A stretch of DNA of 64,000 nt from Serpentinicella alkaliphila (GCF_018141405.1 NZ_CP058648.1:1007001-1071000); one strand, 5' to 3'; counted from the first letter of the stretch, positions 35,695 to 45,131 are shown. The notes: generated by a model not told the origin, from the sequence alone. Program-made: numbers and translations.

Positions 35695-36132
35695 TTATTT
35701 TTGAAGCAGAAAATTGTGAAGAATGCTTCTTGTTTCTTCAGACAATGGTTGTGGACGTCTAGTTTCATCATTGATATGGACAATTACAGTTTCTGCAGTA
35801 CCAGCAATTTCACCATTATAAAAAATCCCCTGAACCAAATGAATAGAGCTTTTACCAACATTTAAAATGGCAGTGCCTATATCAACTGCTCCTGGCCAAT
35901 TTATTTCTGCTAAGAGATCAAGCGTAATATTGGCAATAACAAAAGATCCACCAGGGCTTGACATGGGTCTTTTAGGATTGTAGAAAAACTCTGCTCTTCC
36001 GGTTTCAAGAAAGGTAGTGAAAACCGCATTGTTTACATGACCTTGGCGATCCGTATCACGATATCTGATTTTGTCAAAGGTTTTGAGTGGAAAGTCATTG
36101 AGTGTAAGATTTTTTAAATTTATCTTGTTCAT
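35695..36132 (-). CDS. Acyl-CoA thioesterase, 4HBT family
   Basis: 145 residues, the normal hotdog-fold length. The active-site segment reads RYRDTDRQGHVNNAVF, with the catalytic Asp/His region of 4-hydroxybenzoyl-CoA-type thioesterases, followed by TFLETGRAEFF. It likely hydrolyses acyl-CoA or acyl carrier esters. The ribosome binding site is weak. It is convergent with the efflux operon and has no clear partners. Confidence 0.85.
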   Translation of the reverse strand: MNKINLKNLTLNDFPLKTFDKIRYRDTDRQGHVNNAVFTTFLETGRAEFFYNPKRPMSSPGGSFVIANITLDLLAEINWPGAVDIGTAILNVGKSSIHLVQGIFYNGEIAGTAETVIVHINDETRRPQPLSEETRSILHNFLLQK

Positions 36133-36563
36133 ATGTAACTTTTGTATGATTAATCAAGAATTAACCATAATCTCCCTTCTATATAGTGTGTTTGTTTGTA
36201 CAAAATATTATTGTATGAATTAAATTTTAGCAAACAATAATCAATACTACAAGAATTCTTAAAAAGATAATATTATAAATCTGTATTATCCGTAAATAGA
36301 AAAATAGTTATAGTTAGCATTCAAATATTTTAAGACACTTCCTTAATAAATTATGGAGAAATTAATAAATATAAATTGCGATAATTTATTTGTAGGCTAA
36401 AATGGGAGGATGGAGTATATTAACAGTAGATTATTAAAAAAATGCATAATATCAATTTGGGTAAGCTTTATAGTTTCTTTTACAATTTAATTACATAACC
36501 ACACTGGAGATGATATATGCAATTTTAAATTGAATAGATATTAATTTCGACCTTAGATTGGTT
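36133..36563. other. Intergenic region
   Basis: AT-rich, about 430 nt, no gene or repeat recognised. Confidence 0.4.
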
Positions 36564-37057
36564 ATGATAATAATAAATATTGTTGTGGGACTGGCATTTT
36601 TAATTTCGAGATGGAATTACACACTAAAAGCTGTAAAGTAATATTTGAATTGCATGTACATATTAGAATCTGGAAATGGTTTTTTGCGATTATAATAACT
36701 CCTCTCTTTCTTTTAAGTGGAGGGGCATTCATTGTAATATTTATAGAAAGTCCGTTTTATTACATTGTATTATATTTACTATCAATGATAGTCAGCATCT
36801 ATATAATTACAGAGCTATTGTTTGGTGAAAACTATATAGCTGAAAATGGGATTAAGTATGCAAACCAATATTATTTATGGAAAGAAATATTAAATTATAA
36901 TTGTAAAGAACATAATGATTTAGTTCTAGAGCTCATAATAGAGTCAAAATTACTTTTCTTGAAACACACATACCCAGTAGATATTAATGTGTCGAGAAAT
37001 TCTCTAGAGGAGATTAAAAAACTATTGGATGAAAAGAATAATAGTATAAGCGAGTAG
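36564..37057 (+). pseudogene. Small membrane protein, frame-disrupted at its 5' end
   Basis: The intact frame 36611-37057 (148 codons) has two helices (WFFAIIITPLFLLSGGAFIV and FYYIVLYLLSMIVSIYIITE) and a charged C-terminus (SLEEIKKLLDEKNN), but no ribosome binding site at its ATG. In another frame an ATG at 36564 gives MIIINIVVGLAFLISRWNYT, a natural-looking N-terminal helix, ending at a stop near 36640. One indel would join the two. Function unknown. Confidence 0.45.
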
Positions 37058-37221
37058 TATTTGTAACATTTAAATAGGATTCAAGTATAATGTTAGGTGC
37101 GGAAAGTTAAATAGTTGATCCAAGGTAAATATGCCTAGTGTAATATTTTCAGAGCTTAGATTAAATAAAATAAGGTTATAGAAGTCCTTGTCATATATGT
37201 GTCGGGGATTTTTAAGTTTTA

Positions 37222-37671
37222 TTGTGTTATGTGTTATATGTGGTTTGTCTCGCGTTAATAAAGTTAAACAAAGTTGGAAAACTTGCAGCTTTTAAAATTG
37301 GTAAACAGTGGAGAATATCTGAACAGGATTTAATAGCTTTTGTTGAGGAAAACAATATAGGAGTGAACAGGTATAAGCATGATGCAGTCGCTAGTATTGA
37401 GTACTCAATAACTGATCTGGCTAAAAGAAATAAGCAGAGGATAAATGTATCAACTGTTGTAGATATTAGCCAGCTAGGAAAGGAAGAGTATATAAGGATA
37501 TCTAATACGCTTATTGCTATAACTAATTGTAATGAGCCAGAAAAAGGGAATTCAACAATTCAGGTCAAGTATGATGAGAGAGACAGAAGAGTAAGGGTAA
37601 TCCTTTGGGGGAGTGTAGAGTATATAGAAGGAATGTTAAGTTCCATAACAATGCTTATAGATTCTAAATAG
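37222..37671 (+). pseudogene. Excisionase-type HTH protein with a decayed 5' end
   Basis: KVGKLAAFKIGKQWRISEQDL is the second half of a MerR/excisionase-type DNA-binding domain; the first helix is missing and the frame starts with an unsupported TTG. A folded C-terminal part (QRINVSTVVDISQLGKEEY, then STIQVKYDERDRRVRVILWG) is still open to 37671. The gene has probably lost its true start. It may have been a small regulator of the neighbouring SUMF1-like remnant. Confidence 0.5.
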
Positions 37672-37753
37672 AATTAAATTTGATTAGTAACGAAATAGAA
37701 TAGGAAAACAAGTCGTTTAAGTATAAAAAATTAAGAATACTAGGAGTGATCCT

Positions 37754-38463
37754 ATGGATCAAGTGAAGAAAACAGAAGTTATGCAAGTGATATGATGGTA
37801 AAAATACCAGCTGGCGGGATTGTATTAAATGACGACCGAATAAAATCTAAATGGAGAGTAGAGATAAAACCATTTTTGATAGCTAAGTACACTGTAACTC
37901 AGGAGTTATATTATAACATAACACAAAAATCACCCTCTTCTTTTAGAGGAGACAAAAACCAGTTGAAAACGTTTCTTGGTATGATGCAGTTAATTTCTGT
38001 AATTCACTTTCTCTAAGTGAAGAACTTAAAGAATACTACATTGTAAATAGTGATGGAAGTATAATTTTTGATTCAGAGTCAAATGGGTATAGGCTTCCTA
38101 CAGAGGCAGAGTGGGAGTATGCTTGTAGAGTAGGCTCTAAAGAAATTAGATACGGAGAAATAGACAAAATAGCTTGGTATATGGAAAATTCAGAGGGTAA
38201 AACCCACGAGGTAGGAAAAAAAGAAGAAAACTCATGTGGCCTAAAAGATATGTTAGGAAACGTTTGGGAGTGGTGTTGGGATTTATATGACGAAAAGGTA
38301 TACGGCTCATATGGTATTTTTCGTGGAGGTGGATGGTCTGATTCAGAGCGAGGTTGTCTTGCTACAAATCGCCGCCGTAGTCAAATCCTACATTTTATAT
38401 TAAGGATCTAGTTTTAGAATTGCAAAATCTATTATTGTAGATGAGTCAACAAGGAATAAATAG
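37754..38463 (+). pseudogene. Formylglycine-generating-enzyme-like (SUMF1) protein, frameshifted
   Basis: A good start (AGGAG, ATG 37754) gives MDQVKKTEVMQ. The frame shifts near 37785 into MVKIPAGGIVLNDD and KPFLIAKYTVTQELYYN, shifts near 37965 into PVENVSWYDAVNFCNSLS, RLPTEAEWEYACR and GNVWEWCWDLY plus FRGGGWSDS, and shifts again near 38385 before FRIAKSIIVDESTRNK. These are the SUMF1 signatures. Three indels make it a pseudogene. The catalytic Cys region of true sulfatase-modifying enzymes was not seen. Confidence 0.75.
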
Positions 38464-38490
38464 TAGAGAAAAAGCAAAAGGGGAGAAGTT

Positions 38491-38865
38491 ATGCATATAA
38501 CAACTATTAAAACTGGAAATACAAATGTTGCCGTTATTAGAAGTGAAGAGACAGTTATATATAATATTCAATCAGCCTTAAATTTAATTGCAACAATCAA
38601 TTATGAAACAGTCAGTGATTTGATAGTTTTAAACAAAACAGCAATTGTAGAGGATTTTTTCGATTTAAAAACAAAACTGGCTGAAGAAATTCTACAGAAG
38701 TTTATAAATTATAGGGTAAAAGTAGCTATAGTAGGTGATTTTTCAATATATTCAAGTAAGAGTTTAATTGATTTTATTTATGAGAGTAATAATGGAAAAG
38801 ATTTATTTTTCTTGAGAAATGAGCAAGAGGCTATAGATAAATTAGCTTACTTAGCTATACTATAA
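38491..38865 (+). CDS. DUF4180-family protein
   Basis: 124 residues starting MHITTIKTGNTNVAVIRSEE, with an alternating alpha/beta pattern (SDLIVLNKTAIVEDFFDL, then YRVKVAIVGDFSIYSSKSL and FLRNEQEAIDKL). The segments DFFDL and GDF are shared with DUF4180 proteins, whose function is unknown. A strong ribosome binding site (AGGGGAGAAG) precedes the ATG. It stands alone after the SUMF1 remnant. Confidence 0.8.
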   Translation: MHITTIKTGNTNVAVIRSEETVIYNIQSALNLIATINYETVSDLIVLNKTAIVEDFFDLKTKLAEEILQKFINYRVKVAIVGDFSIYSSKSLIDFIYESNNGKDLFFLRNEQEAIDKLAYLAIL

Positions 38866-38979
38866 ACCTTAAGAATACTATAGAAGGGGAAGATTAAATG
38901 GGTAGGATAATTCCTACCTTATTTAAATTAATTAAAGATTAATAAATTCAATAAAAAAAAAGAAATTCTATATTACCCG

Positions 38980-39010
38980 TTGACATTGACGCTGCGTAAA
39001 GGTGTACTAT
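38980..39010 (+). promoter_or_regulatory. MerR-type promoter with 19-bp spacer
   Basis: TTGACA (38980-38985) and TACTAT (39005-39010) are separated by 19 bp. The spacer holds TTGACGCTGCGTAAAGG, a dyad-like site. The long spacer is the usual design of MerR-activated promoters. Confidence 0.75.
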
Positions 39011-39032
39011 TATTTTAACAGGAGGTGAAAGC

Positions 39033-39794
39033 ATGGAATACACAGTGCAAAAACTAGCTCAAATTGCAGGCATAAGTGCACGTACATTAAGGTATTATGA
39101 TGAAATAGGAATTCTTAAGCCGGCAAGAATTAATTCATCAGGATATCGAATTTATGGAAAAAAAGAGGTTGATAGATTACAACAGATACTCTTCTATAAA
39201 GAGTTGGGCCTCAATTTGGAAAATATTCATGAAATTGTAACAAGTCCTGCTTTTGATGAGGTAAGTGCACTTAGAGATCATCGTGATAAGCTTCTAGTGA
39301 AAATAGAGGAGTTAAACTTATTAATAAGTAATGTGAATAAGACTATAGCGTCAAAAGAAGGGAGTATTAATATGAGTGATAAAGAAAAATTTGAGGGCTT
39401 TAAGAAGACACTTATTGATGATAATGAGTCAAAGTATGGTAGCGAAATTCGTAAAAAGTATGGAGATGCTGCAGTAGATAAATCATATAACAAGATTAAG
39501 AAAATGACTCAGGAAGAATATGAACAAGCAAATAAGTTAGCAGCGAAAGTATTAGAAACACTGAATGAAGCATTTAAAACTGGTGATCCATCAGGAGAAT
39601 TAGCACAAAAAGCAGCAAACTTACACCGTCAATGGTTATGCTTTTATTGGAATGAGTATTCAAAAGAGGCCCATGCAGGTATAGGGCAAATGTATGTAGC
39701 TGATGAAAGATTCACCGCATATTATGATAAAGATCAGCCAGGTATTGCAGAATTTTTAAGAGATGCTATTTTGGTGTATACAGGATTAAAATAG
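39033..39794 (+). CDS. MerR-family regulator with TipAS antibiotic-recognition domain
   Basis: 253 residues. The MerR winged helix is at 1-70 (YTVQKLAQIAGISARTLRYYDEIGIL), a coiled coil at about 75-110, and a TipAS domain at about 125-250 (KYGDAAVDKSY, then WLCFYWNEYSKEAHAGIGQMY and DERFTAYYDKDQPG). TipAS domains bind thiopeptides and other drugs and switch the regulator on. AGGAGG precedes the ATG by 7 nt. Its own promoter has the 19-bp spacer, so it is likely self-activated. No obvious resistance gene is adjacent. Confidence 0.92.
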   Translation: MEYTVQKLAQIAGISARTLRYYDEIGILKPARINSSGYRIYGKKEVDRLQQILFYKELGLNLENIHEIVTSPAFDEVSALRDHRDKLLVKIEELNLLISNVNKTIASKEGSINMSDKEKFEGFKKTLIDDNESKYGSEIRKKYGDAAVDKSYNKIKKMTQEEYEQANKLAAKVLETLNEAFKTGDPSGELAQKAANLHRQWLCFYWNEYSKEAHAGIGQMYVADERFTAYYDKDQPGIAEFLRDAILVYTGLK

Positions 39795-39833
39795 TTATGA
39801 AAGACTTGATTTAATATAAATATTGATAAATAT

Positions 39834-39868
39834 AAAAAAACCAGTCACTGCAATGCAATGACTGGTTT
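39834..39868. terminator. Bidirectional terminator between merR and nspC-like genes
   Basis: AAACCAGTCA (39838-39847) pairs with TGACTGGTTT (39859-39868), preceded by an A run that gives a T run on the minus strand. It ends the polyamine operon. Confidence 0.8.
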
Positions 39869-39874
39869 GATATT

Positions 39875-41002
39875 TTATGATAATCTCATTTTAAAATCTT
39901 GATAACCAAATTGATGGATTATATGACATTCCCCTTCTTTATCTTGAAGAGCGATAGCAGGTAAAGGCATTCCGTTAAAAGTAGTATTTTTAACCATTGA
40001 GTAAATAGCCATATCACCAAAAACTAATCTATCCCCAGGTTTTAAAGGCTCATCAAAAGAATAATCACCTATAACATCTCCCGCAAGACAAGTTTGACCA
40101 CCAAGTCTATACGTAAATGGCTTTTCCCCAGATTCTCCAGAACCAAATAGAGGAGGACGATAAGGCATTTCTAATACATCAGGCATATGGCAGGATGCAG
40201 AAGTATCAAGTATAGCTATATCAATTTTGTTTTTGTGAGTATCTAATACAGTTGTAACAAGATATCCAGCATTTAGAGCAACAGCTTCACCTGGCTCTAA
40301 ATATACTTTTAAACCATAGTTATCTTGCATTTTTTTAATACAGCTTTCAAGTAATTGAATATCATAATCTTCTCTAGTAATGTGGTGACCACCACCAAAG
40401 TTAATCCATTCCATTTTTGATAACCATGGTCCAAACTTTTCTTCCACTGCATTTAAAGTTCTCTCTAAATCATCAGAGTTTTGCTGACAAAGAGTGTGAA
40501 AATGTAAACCAGAAATGCCTTCTAATAAATCAGGGCGAAAATGTTCTATTGTTACACCAAAACGAGAACCTGGTGAACATGGATCATATATAGCATGCCC
40601 AACTTGTGTAGAGCATTCAGGATTAATACGTAAGCCCATCTTTTTACCAGCTTTTAATACTTTATCTTTAAATCTTTCTACCTGAGAAAATGAATTAAAT
40701 ATAATGTGATCACAAATAGATATAATCTCATCAATTTCATCGTCACGATATGCAGGGGCGAAAACATGGTTCTCTTTTCCCATTTCCTCATATCCAAGAC
40801 GGGCTTCATATAAACCGCTGGCTGTTGTACCAGTTAAATACTCCCCAATAAGTGGGTACATTTTATACATTGAAAATGCCTTTTGGGCTAAAACAATCTT
40901 ACATCCTGTACGATCCATGACTCCGCGCAAGATTTCCAGATTCCTTATAAGTAAAGCTTCATCTACTACATAGCATGGGGTTGGTAGTTCGTTAAATCTC
41001 AT
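39875..41002 (-). CDS. nspC: Carboxynorspermidine/carboxyspermidine decarboxylase
   Basis: 375 residues, a PLP-dependent fold-III decarboxylase of the alanine-racemase type. The Lys that binds PLP lies near residue 41 (IVLAQKAFSMYKMY). GLHFHTLCQQN, INFGGGHHIT and LEPGEAVAL form the PLP phosphate and specificity sites, and the C-terminal CLAGDVIGDY holds the Cys-Asp pair of the second subunit's active site. It converts carboxyspermidine or carboxynorspermidine to spermidine or norspermidine. It starts 1 nt after the dehydrogenase stop, so the two are co-expressed. Confidence 0.93.
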   Translation of the reverse strand: MRFNELPTPCYVVDEALLIRNLEILRGVMDRTGCKIVLAQKAFSMYKMYPLIGEYLTGTTASGLYEARLGYEEMGKENHVFAPAYRDDEIDEIISICDHIIFNSFSQVERFKDKVLKAGKKMGLRINPECSTQVGHAIYDPCSPGSRFGVTIEHFRPDLLEGISGLHFHTLCQQNSDDLERTLNAVEEKFGPWLSKMEWINFGGGHHITREDYDIQLLESCIKKMQDNYGLKVYLEPGEAVALNAGYLVTTVLDTHKNKIDIAILDTSASCHMPDVLEMPYRPPLFGSGESGEKPFTYRLGGQTCLAGDVIGDYSFDEPLKPGDRLVFGDMAIYSMVKNTTFNGMPLPAIALQDKEGECHIIHQFGYQDFKMRLS

Positions 41003-41003
41003 C

Positions 41004-42203
41004 TTAGTCTACAAGCTCCGGATTGAAGCTTTCTTTCCAAGGTAATCCCCATTTATTTAATGCGTCCATAAATGGATCTGGATCAAATTCTTCAATATTA
41101 AATACACCTTTTTTATTCCATGCTCCTGTCATTAGCATCATGGCACCAATCATTGCAGGAACTCCTGTTGTATATGCTACTGCCTGAGACCCCACCTCTT
41201 TGTAGCATGCTTCATGATCACAAACATTATAGACATAATAAGTTTTGTCTTGTCCATCTTTTTTTCCACGGAAAATACAACCAATATTAGTTTTACCTTT
41301 TGTACGTGGTCCAAGGGAAGAAGGATCTGGTAATACAGCTTTTAAAAACTGTAACGGTATAATTTGTTTTCCTTCGAATTCAATTGGTTCGATTGAAGTC
41401 ATTCCAACATTTTCAAGACATTTTAAGTGTGTAAGATAGCTTTGTCCAAATGTCATAAAGAAACGAATACGTTTTAAGCCAGGTATGTTTACAGCAAGAG
41501 ACTCAAGCTCTTCATGGTATAGTAAGTACATATCTTTTTCACCAATCTCAGGGAAGTTATATACTCTTTTAATTTCCATTGGCTGAGTTTCAATCCACTC
41601 ACCATTTTCCCAATATCTTCCGTTAGCTGATACTTCACGAATATTAATTTCGGGGTTGAAGTTAGTAGCAAATGGATATCCATGATCTCCAGCATTACAA
41701 TCAAGAATATCAATATATTCAATTTCATCAAAATAGTGTTTTAAAGCATAAGCAGAAAACACTCCAGTTACACCAGGGTCAAAACCGCTACCAAGAAGAG
41801 CTGTAATGCCAGCTTTTTCAAAACGCTCACGGTAATCCCATTGCCATTTATATTCGAATTTTGCTGTATCCTCTGGCTCATAGTTTGCTGTATCTAAGTA
41901 ATTTGTTTTAGTTGCTAAACAAGCATCCATTATTGTTAAGTCTTGGTAAGGTAGAGCTAAATTCATAACGATATCTGGTTTTACTTCCTCAATTAAAGCT
42001 ATTAATTCATCTACGTTATTTGCATCTACTTGAGCAGTTGTGATTTTTGTTTTTCCACCGTCAAGTTTAGTTTTTAAATCATCACATTTAGATTTTGTAC
42101 GACTTGCTATACATATCTCTTCAAAGACTTCACTGTTTTGTACACATTTGTGAATGGCTACCTGTGCCACTCCGCCACAACCGATGATAAGTGCTTTTCC
42201 CAT
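41004..42203 (-). CDS. Carboxynorspermidine/carboxyspermidine dehydrogenase (saccharopine-DH-like)
   Basis: 399 residues with an N-terminal Rossmann fold (ALIIGCGGVAQVAIHKC, then CIASRTKSKC) and the saccharopine-dehydrogenase-like middle part (NYLDTANYEPED, LLGSGFDPGVTGVFSAYALK). It joins aspartate semialdehyde to putrescine or diaminopropane with NADPH to make carboxy-(nor)spermidine, which the next gene decarboxylates. AAGGAGA precedes the ATG. A leader of about 490 nt with a terminator 64-111 nt upstream of the ATG suggests control by an RNA switch. Confidence 0.93.
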   Translation of the reverse strand: MGKALIIGCGGVAQVAIHKCVQNSEVFEEICIASRTKSKCDDLKTKLDGGKTKITTAQVDANNVDELIALIEEVKPDIVMNLALPYQDLTIMDACLATKTNYLDTANYEPEDTAKFEYKWQWDYRERFEKAGITALLGSGFDPGVTGVFSAYALKHYFDEIEYIDILDCNAGDHGYPFATNFNPEINIREVSANGRYWENGEWIETQPMEIKRVYNFPEIGEKDMYLLYHEELESLAVNIPGLKRIRFFMTFGQSYLTHLKCLENVGMTSIEPIEFEGKQIIPLQFLKAVLPDPSSLGPRTKGKTNIGCIFRGKKDGQDKTYYVYNVCDHEACYKEVGSQAVAYTTGVPAMIGAMMLMTGAWNKKGVFNIEEFDPDPFMDALNKWGLPWKESFNPELVD

Positions 42204-42266
42204 TTTTCATATCTCCTTATCAAATAAATTTTTTATAGGTTATTACTGTTAATAACCATTTACAAT

Positions 42267-42314
42267 AAAAAAAGCAGGTGTGAAAACGCATAATCGCGCA
42301 CAACACTTGCTTTT
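42267..42314 (-). terminator. Leader terminator before the polyamine operon
   Basis: On the minus strand AAAAGCAAGTGT pairs with ACACCTGCTTTT (one G-U pair) and is followed by a T run. It lies between the mapped promoter and the first gene, so it must be conditional. Confidence 0.75.
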
Positions 42315-42695
42315 AGATATAATCATTCATATTAAAAATAAGTATAGAGTGGCTAATGGCCACATTTATACACTTACCATATAAGTCAATAGACCTTTAG
42401 GTAAAAAGCTTTTTAATATTCAAATATATCTTAGTATCATCAGAGTCTATATAGCAAATAATTACTTTTACTACTCTTATTGACCGTTTCACAAGTTGAT
42501 GTGCATATGCACTGGTTGTAAAGTAACCAACTTATAAAATTTGAGCTTTTAACTCAATCAATAAAGCAACTAAAGTTGCCAATCGGCATTTGACCCGGCT
42601 GTCCGTATGGCCTTAACCTCTTAGGGAAGTGGTCATAATTATCTGCGTGGAAAGACTCAGATAGATATATTGAATAGTAGCTTTCCAACTAACGC
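42315..42695 (-). ncRNA. Structured leader, candidate riboswitch
   Basis: About 380 nt of the leader are rich in pairing. GCGT...GGAAAG pairs with CTTTCC...ACGC (between 42645-42654 and 42681-42695). Smaller hairpins are GCAAC-TAAA-GTTGC (42566-42579), GCC-AATC-GGC (42578-42587), TTGAG/CTCAA (42541-42557), and AAGTTG/CAACTT enclosing GTGCATATGCAC (42493-42533). The core around 42585-42640 is GC-rich and complex. It has faint S-box-like pieces (AAGAGG, GGAC, GGCAAC) but does not fit that consensus. It would regulate the dehydrogenase and decarboxylase genes. Confidence 0.6.
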
Positions 42696-42701
42696 TTCTT
42701 T

Positions 42702-42730
42702 ATTTTAACAGTATATAGTAGAAATAGCAA
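42702..42730 (-). promoter_or_regulatory. Promoter of the polyamine operon
   Basis: On the minus strand TTGCTA (42730-42725) and TAAAAT (42707-42702) are 17 bp apart. The predicted start near 42695 coincides with the 5' end of the first leader helix. Confidence 0.6.
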
Positions 42731-43168
42731 TAGGAAATTTTATAATTATCGCAAATTTCGACTGCAGACTTAAAAAGCAAGCGTTAATGCGCATTTAAAA
42801 GGGTTTAAGAGTAAATATTTTAATCAAGATTAACAGATATACTAGTAATGTAAGATATATTCTGAAAAAGCCATTAGCTATTTCTTTAATTTCCATAGTA
42901 TGTAAGTTTCTAAAAGATTCTATACATTAGTTTAATAGTCTAATTCAAAATAGATTAAATTTCTAGCTACGTTTAATAAAAGTCTGTTGAAGCACTAATA
43001 ATTAATACATATGGAGCAGCCAAGTAGAAAAGTCAGACTTATTGTTTTCTAGATAAATATATCATATAATAATACCTGTGCTAAAATTACTAAGAACATT
43101 TGTGCTTAAGAATAGTATGTAATTATTAACTAAGTACTTAAGACAAATGACCAATAGGAGGAATTTAC
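42731..43168. other. Intergenic region before the cyclophilin gene
   Basis: About 440 nt with no gene seen. AT-rich; the ribosome binding site of the cyclophilin gene (AGGAGGA) lies at its right end. Confidence 0.4.
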
Positions 43169-43795
43169 ATGAAAAAAATAAAATTTAAATCAATAGCATC
43201 TATTTTAGGGGTTATACTGTCTATTACTTTGCTTATGACTGCATGTAGTAGCAACAAAACAAATGAAGCACCACAGGGTAACAACTTTGAGGAAAATCCT
43301 AAAATTCAAATAGAGATGCAAGATGGAAGTACAATGGTACTAGAACTATACCCAGAATATGCTCCAGAAACTGTTCAAAACTTTGTAAACTTAGTGGAGT
43401 CTGAGTTTTATAATGGATTGACATTTCACAGAATTATTGAAGGTTTCATGATTCAAGGTGGAGATCCTAATGGAGATGGGACAGGTGGATCAGGGAAAAA
43501 TATACGAGGTGAATTCGCTGAAAACGGATTTTCTCAAAACACTTTAAGTCATACAAGAGGGGTTATTTCTATGGCCCGTAGTAAGGAACCTAATTCTGCA
43601 AGTAGCCAGTTTTTTATTATGCACGGAGATGAAGAGTTTCTAGATGGTAAATATGCTGCTTTTGGTAAGCTAATAGAGGGAGAAGAGACTTTAGACAAAA
43701 TTGCAGGGACTCCAGTAAAACCAAACATATATTCAGGGGAAGTTTCTACACCTGAAGAGAATATTGTAATTAATAAAATAACAGTACTAGAATAG
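43169..43795 (+). CDS. Cyclophilin-type peptidyl-prolyl isomerase, lipoprotein
   Basis: 208 residues. A signal peptide with lipobox LMTAC (Cys about 26) is followed by a linker and a cyclophilin domain (about 45-205) with EYAPETVQNFVNLVE, the active-site Arg in FHRIIEGFMIQGGD, GEFAENG and SMARSKEPNSASSQFFI. It folds exported proteins at the outer face of the membrane. AGGAGG precedes the ATG. It is followed by a strong terminator. Confidence 0.92.
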   Translation: MKKIKFKSIASILGVILSITLLMTACSSNKTNEAPQGNNFEENPKIQIEMQDGSTMVLELYPEYAPETVQNFVNLVESEFYNGLTFHRIIEGFMIQGGDPNGDGTGGSGKNIRGEFAENGFSQNTLSHTRGVISMARSKEPNSASSQFFIMHGDEEFLDGKYAAFGKLIEGEETLDKIAGTPVKPNIYSGEVSTPEENIVINKITVLE

Positions 43796-43804
43796 TTAAG
43801 ATGA

Positions 43805-43840
43805 ATTGAGCGTCTATGGATAGATGCTCAATTTTTTTTG
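43805..43840 (+). terminator. Intrinsic terminator after the cyclophilin gene
   Basis: ATTGAGC and GCTCAAT enclose a further TCTA/TAGA stem, followed by eight T. Confidence 0.85.
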
Positions 43841-43943
43841 TTATTAATGTTTACATCCTAAGCAATCTATTAATAGGTATAATAAAAGATTTAGAACAAA
43901 TCATAATGTTAAATATAAAGACTGGAACTGGAGGGATGTTTGT

Positions 43944-45131
43944 ATGAAGGAATTAAAAGATATGGTTTATTGGGTTGGAGCAAAGGACTGGGAAGTAAGA
44001 CATTTTCACGGTTTTGAGTTATCTACCCATAGGGGTTCTACATATAATGCTTACTTAATTAAGGATGAAAAAACTGTGCTGATAGATACGGTATGGGAGC
44101 CACTTACAGAAGCATTTTTACAAAGATTAAAAGAGGTTACAGATATAAGTAAAATAGATTATATAGTGATAAATCATGCAGAGCCTGACCATTCTGGAGC
44201 ATTGCCAGGTATAATGGAATACTGCCCAAATGCGACTATTTATGCATCGAGAAATGGAAAGGGAAGTATAGAAAGACACTACCATAAGCAATGGGATATT
44301 AATATTGTAAAAACAGGGGATAAAATTAATATTGGTGAAAACAATTTAATATTTGTTGAAGCATCAATGCTACATTGGCCGGATAGTATGTTTACATATT
44401 TAACAGGTAAAAACATCTTATTTTCAAATGATGCTTTTGGACAACATTTTGCTTCTTCTGAAATATTTGATGATGAAGTAGATGAAACAGAGGTTTATCA
44501 AGAATCTATAAAGTATTTTGCTAACATACTAACACCCTTTAGTAAACTAGTTATGCAAAAAATAGATGAGCTGAAATCCTTTAACTTGCCTATAGAAATG
44601 ATAGCACCAAGCCATGGAATAATATGGAGAAAACACCCTGTGAGGATTGTTGAAAAATACTACGAGTGGGCGAGTGGAAAGTCAGAAAACAGTGTAGTTA
44701 TTTTTTATAACTCTATGTGGGGAGCGACAAAAAAAATGGCGGAGTACATAGGGAAAGGTTTGGACGAGGTAGGCATAAGTTATAAAATATATAATACAGC
44801 TACAACAGATAAAAATGATTTGCTCACTGAAATATTCAAGTCAAAAGGAATTATATGTGGGTCATCAACTGTTAACAATGGAATACTTAGCTCTTTAGCC
44901 CCAGTACTAGAAGAAATGATTGGACTTAAATTTATTAGTAAAGTGGGAGCTACCTTTGGTAGCTATGGTTGGAGTGGAGAATCAACAAAGGTACTAGAGG
45001 AGTTATTAACAAAAGCAAAGGTTAAAATTATTCAAGACAGTTTCAAGGTTAAATATGTACCAAATAAGGACGAGTTAGAAGAATGCATTGATTTTGGGAA
45101 GAGCTTTGGCAAGAAGTTGCAGGAAAACTAA
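43944..45131 (+). CDS. A-type flavoprotein / flavodiiron protein (FprA type)
   Basis: 395 residues. The N-terminal metallo-beta-lactamase-like part (1-245) carries the diiron site NHAEPDHSG and later iron ligands (LHWPDSM, SNDAFGQHF, PSHGIIW). The C-terminal flavodoxin (about 250-392) has the FMN loop YNSMWGATKKM. Such proteins reduce oxygen to water or nitric oxide to N2O, protecting anaerobes. GGAGGG precedes the ATG. It is monocistronic or followed by the broken Memo gene 52 nt on. Confidence 0.93.
   Translation: MKELKDMVYWVGAKDWEVRHFHGFELSTHRGSTYNAYLIKDEKTVLIDTVWEPLTEAFLQRLKEVTDISKIDYIVINHAEPDHSGALPGIMEYCPNATIYASRNGKGSIERHYHKQWDINIVKTGDKINIGENNLIFVEASMLHWPDSMFTYLTGKNILFSNDAFGQHFASSEIFDDEVDETEVYQESIKYFANILTPFSKLVMQKIDELKSFNLPIEMIAPSHGIIWRKHPVRIVEKYYEWASGKSENSVVIFYNSMWGATKKMAEYIGKGLDEVGISYKIYNTATTDKNDLLTEIFKSKGIICGSSTVNNGILSSLAPVLEEMIGLKFISKVGATFGSYGWSGESTKVLEELLTKAKVKIIQDSFKVKYVPNKDELEECIDFGKSFGKKLQEN

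Noticed and set aside
42540-42660. Plus-strand T-box or lysine riboswitch reading of the polyamine leader
   Set aside because: The T-box consensus and the L-box conserved stretches are missing, and no gene follows on that strand for more than 400 nt, whereas the minus strand has a promoter and a terminator in the right places.
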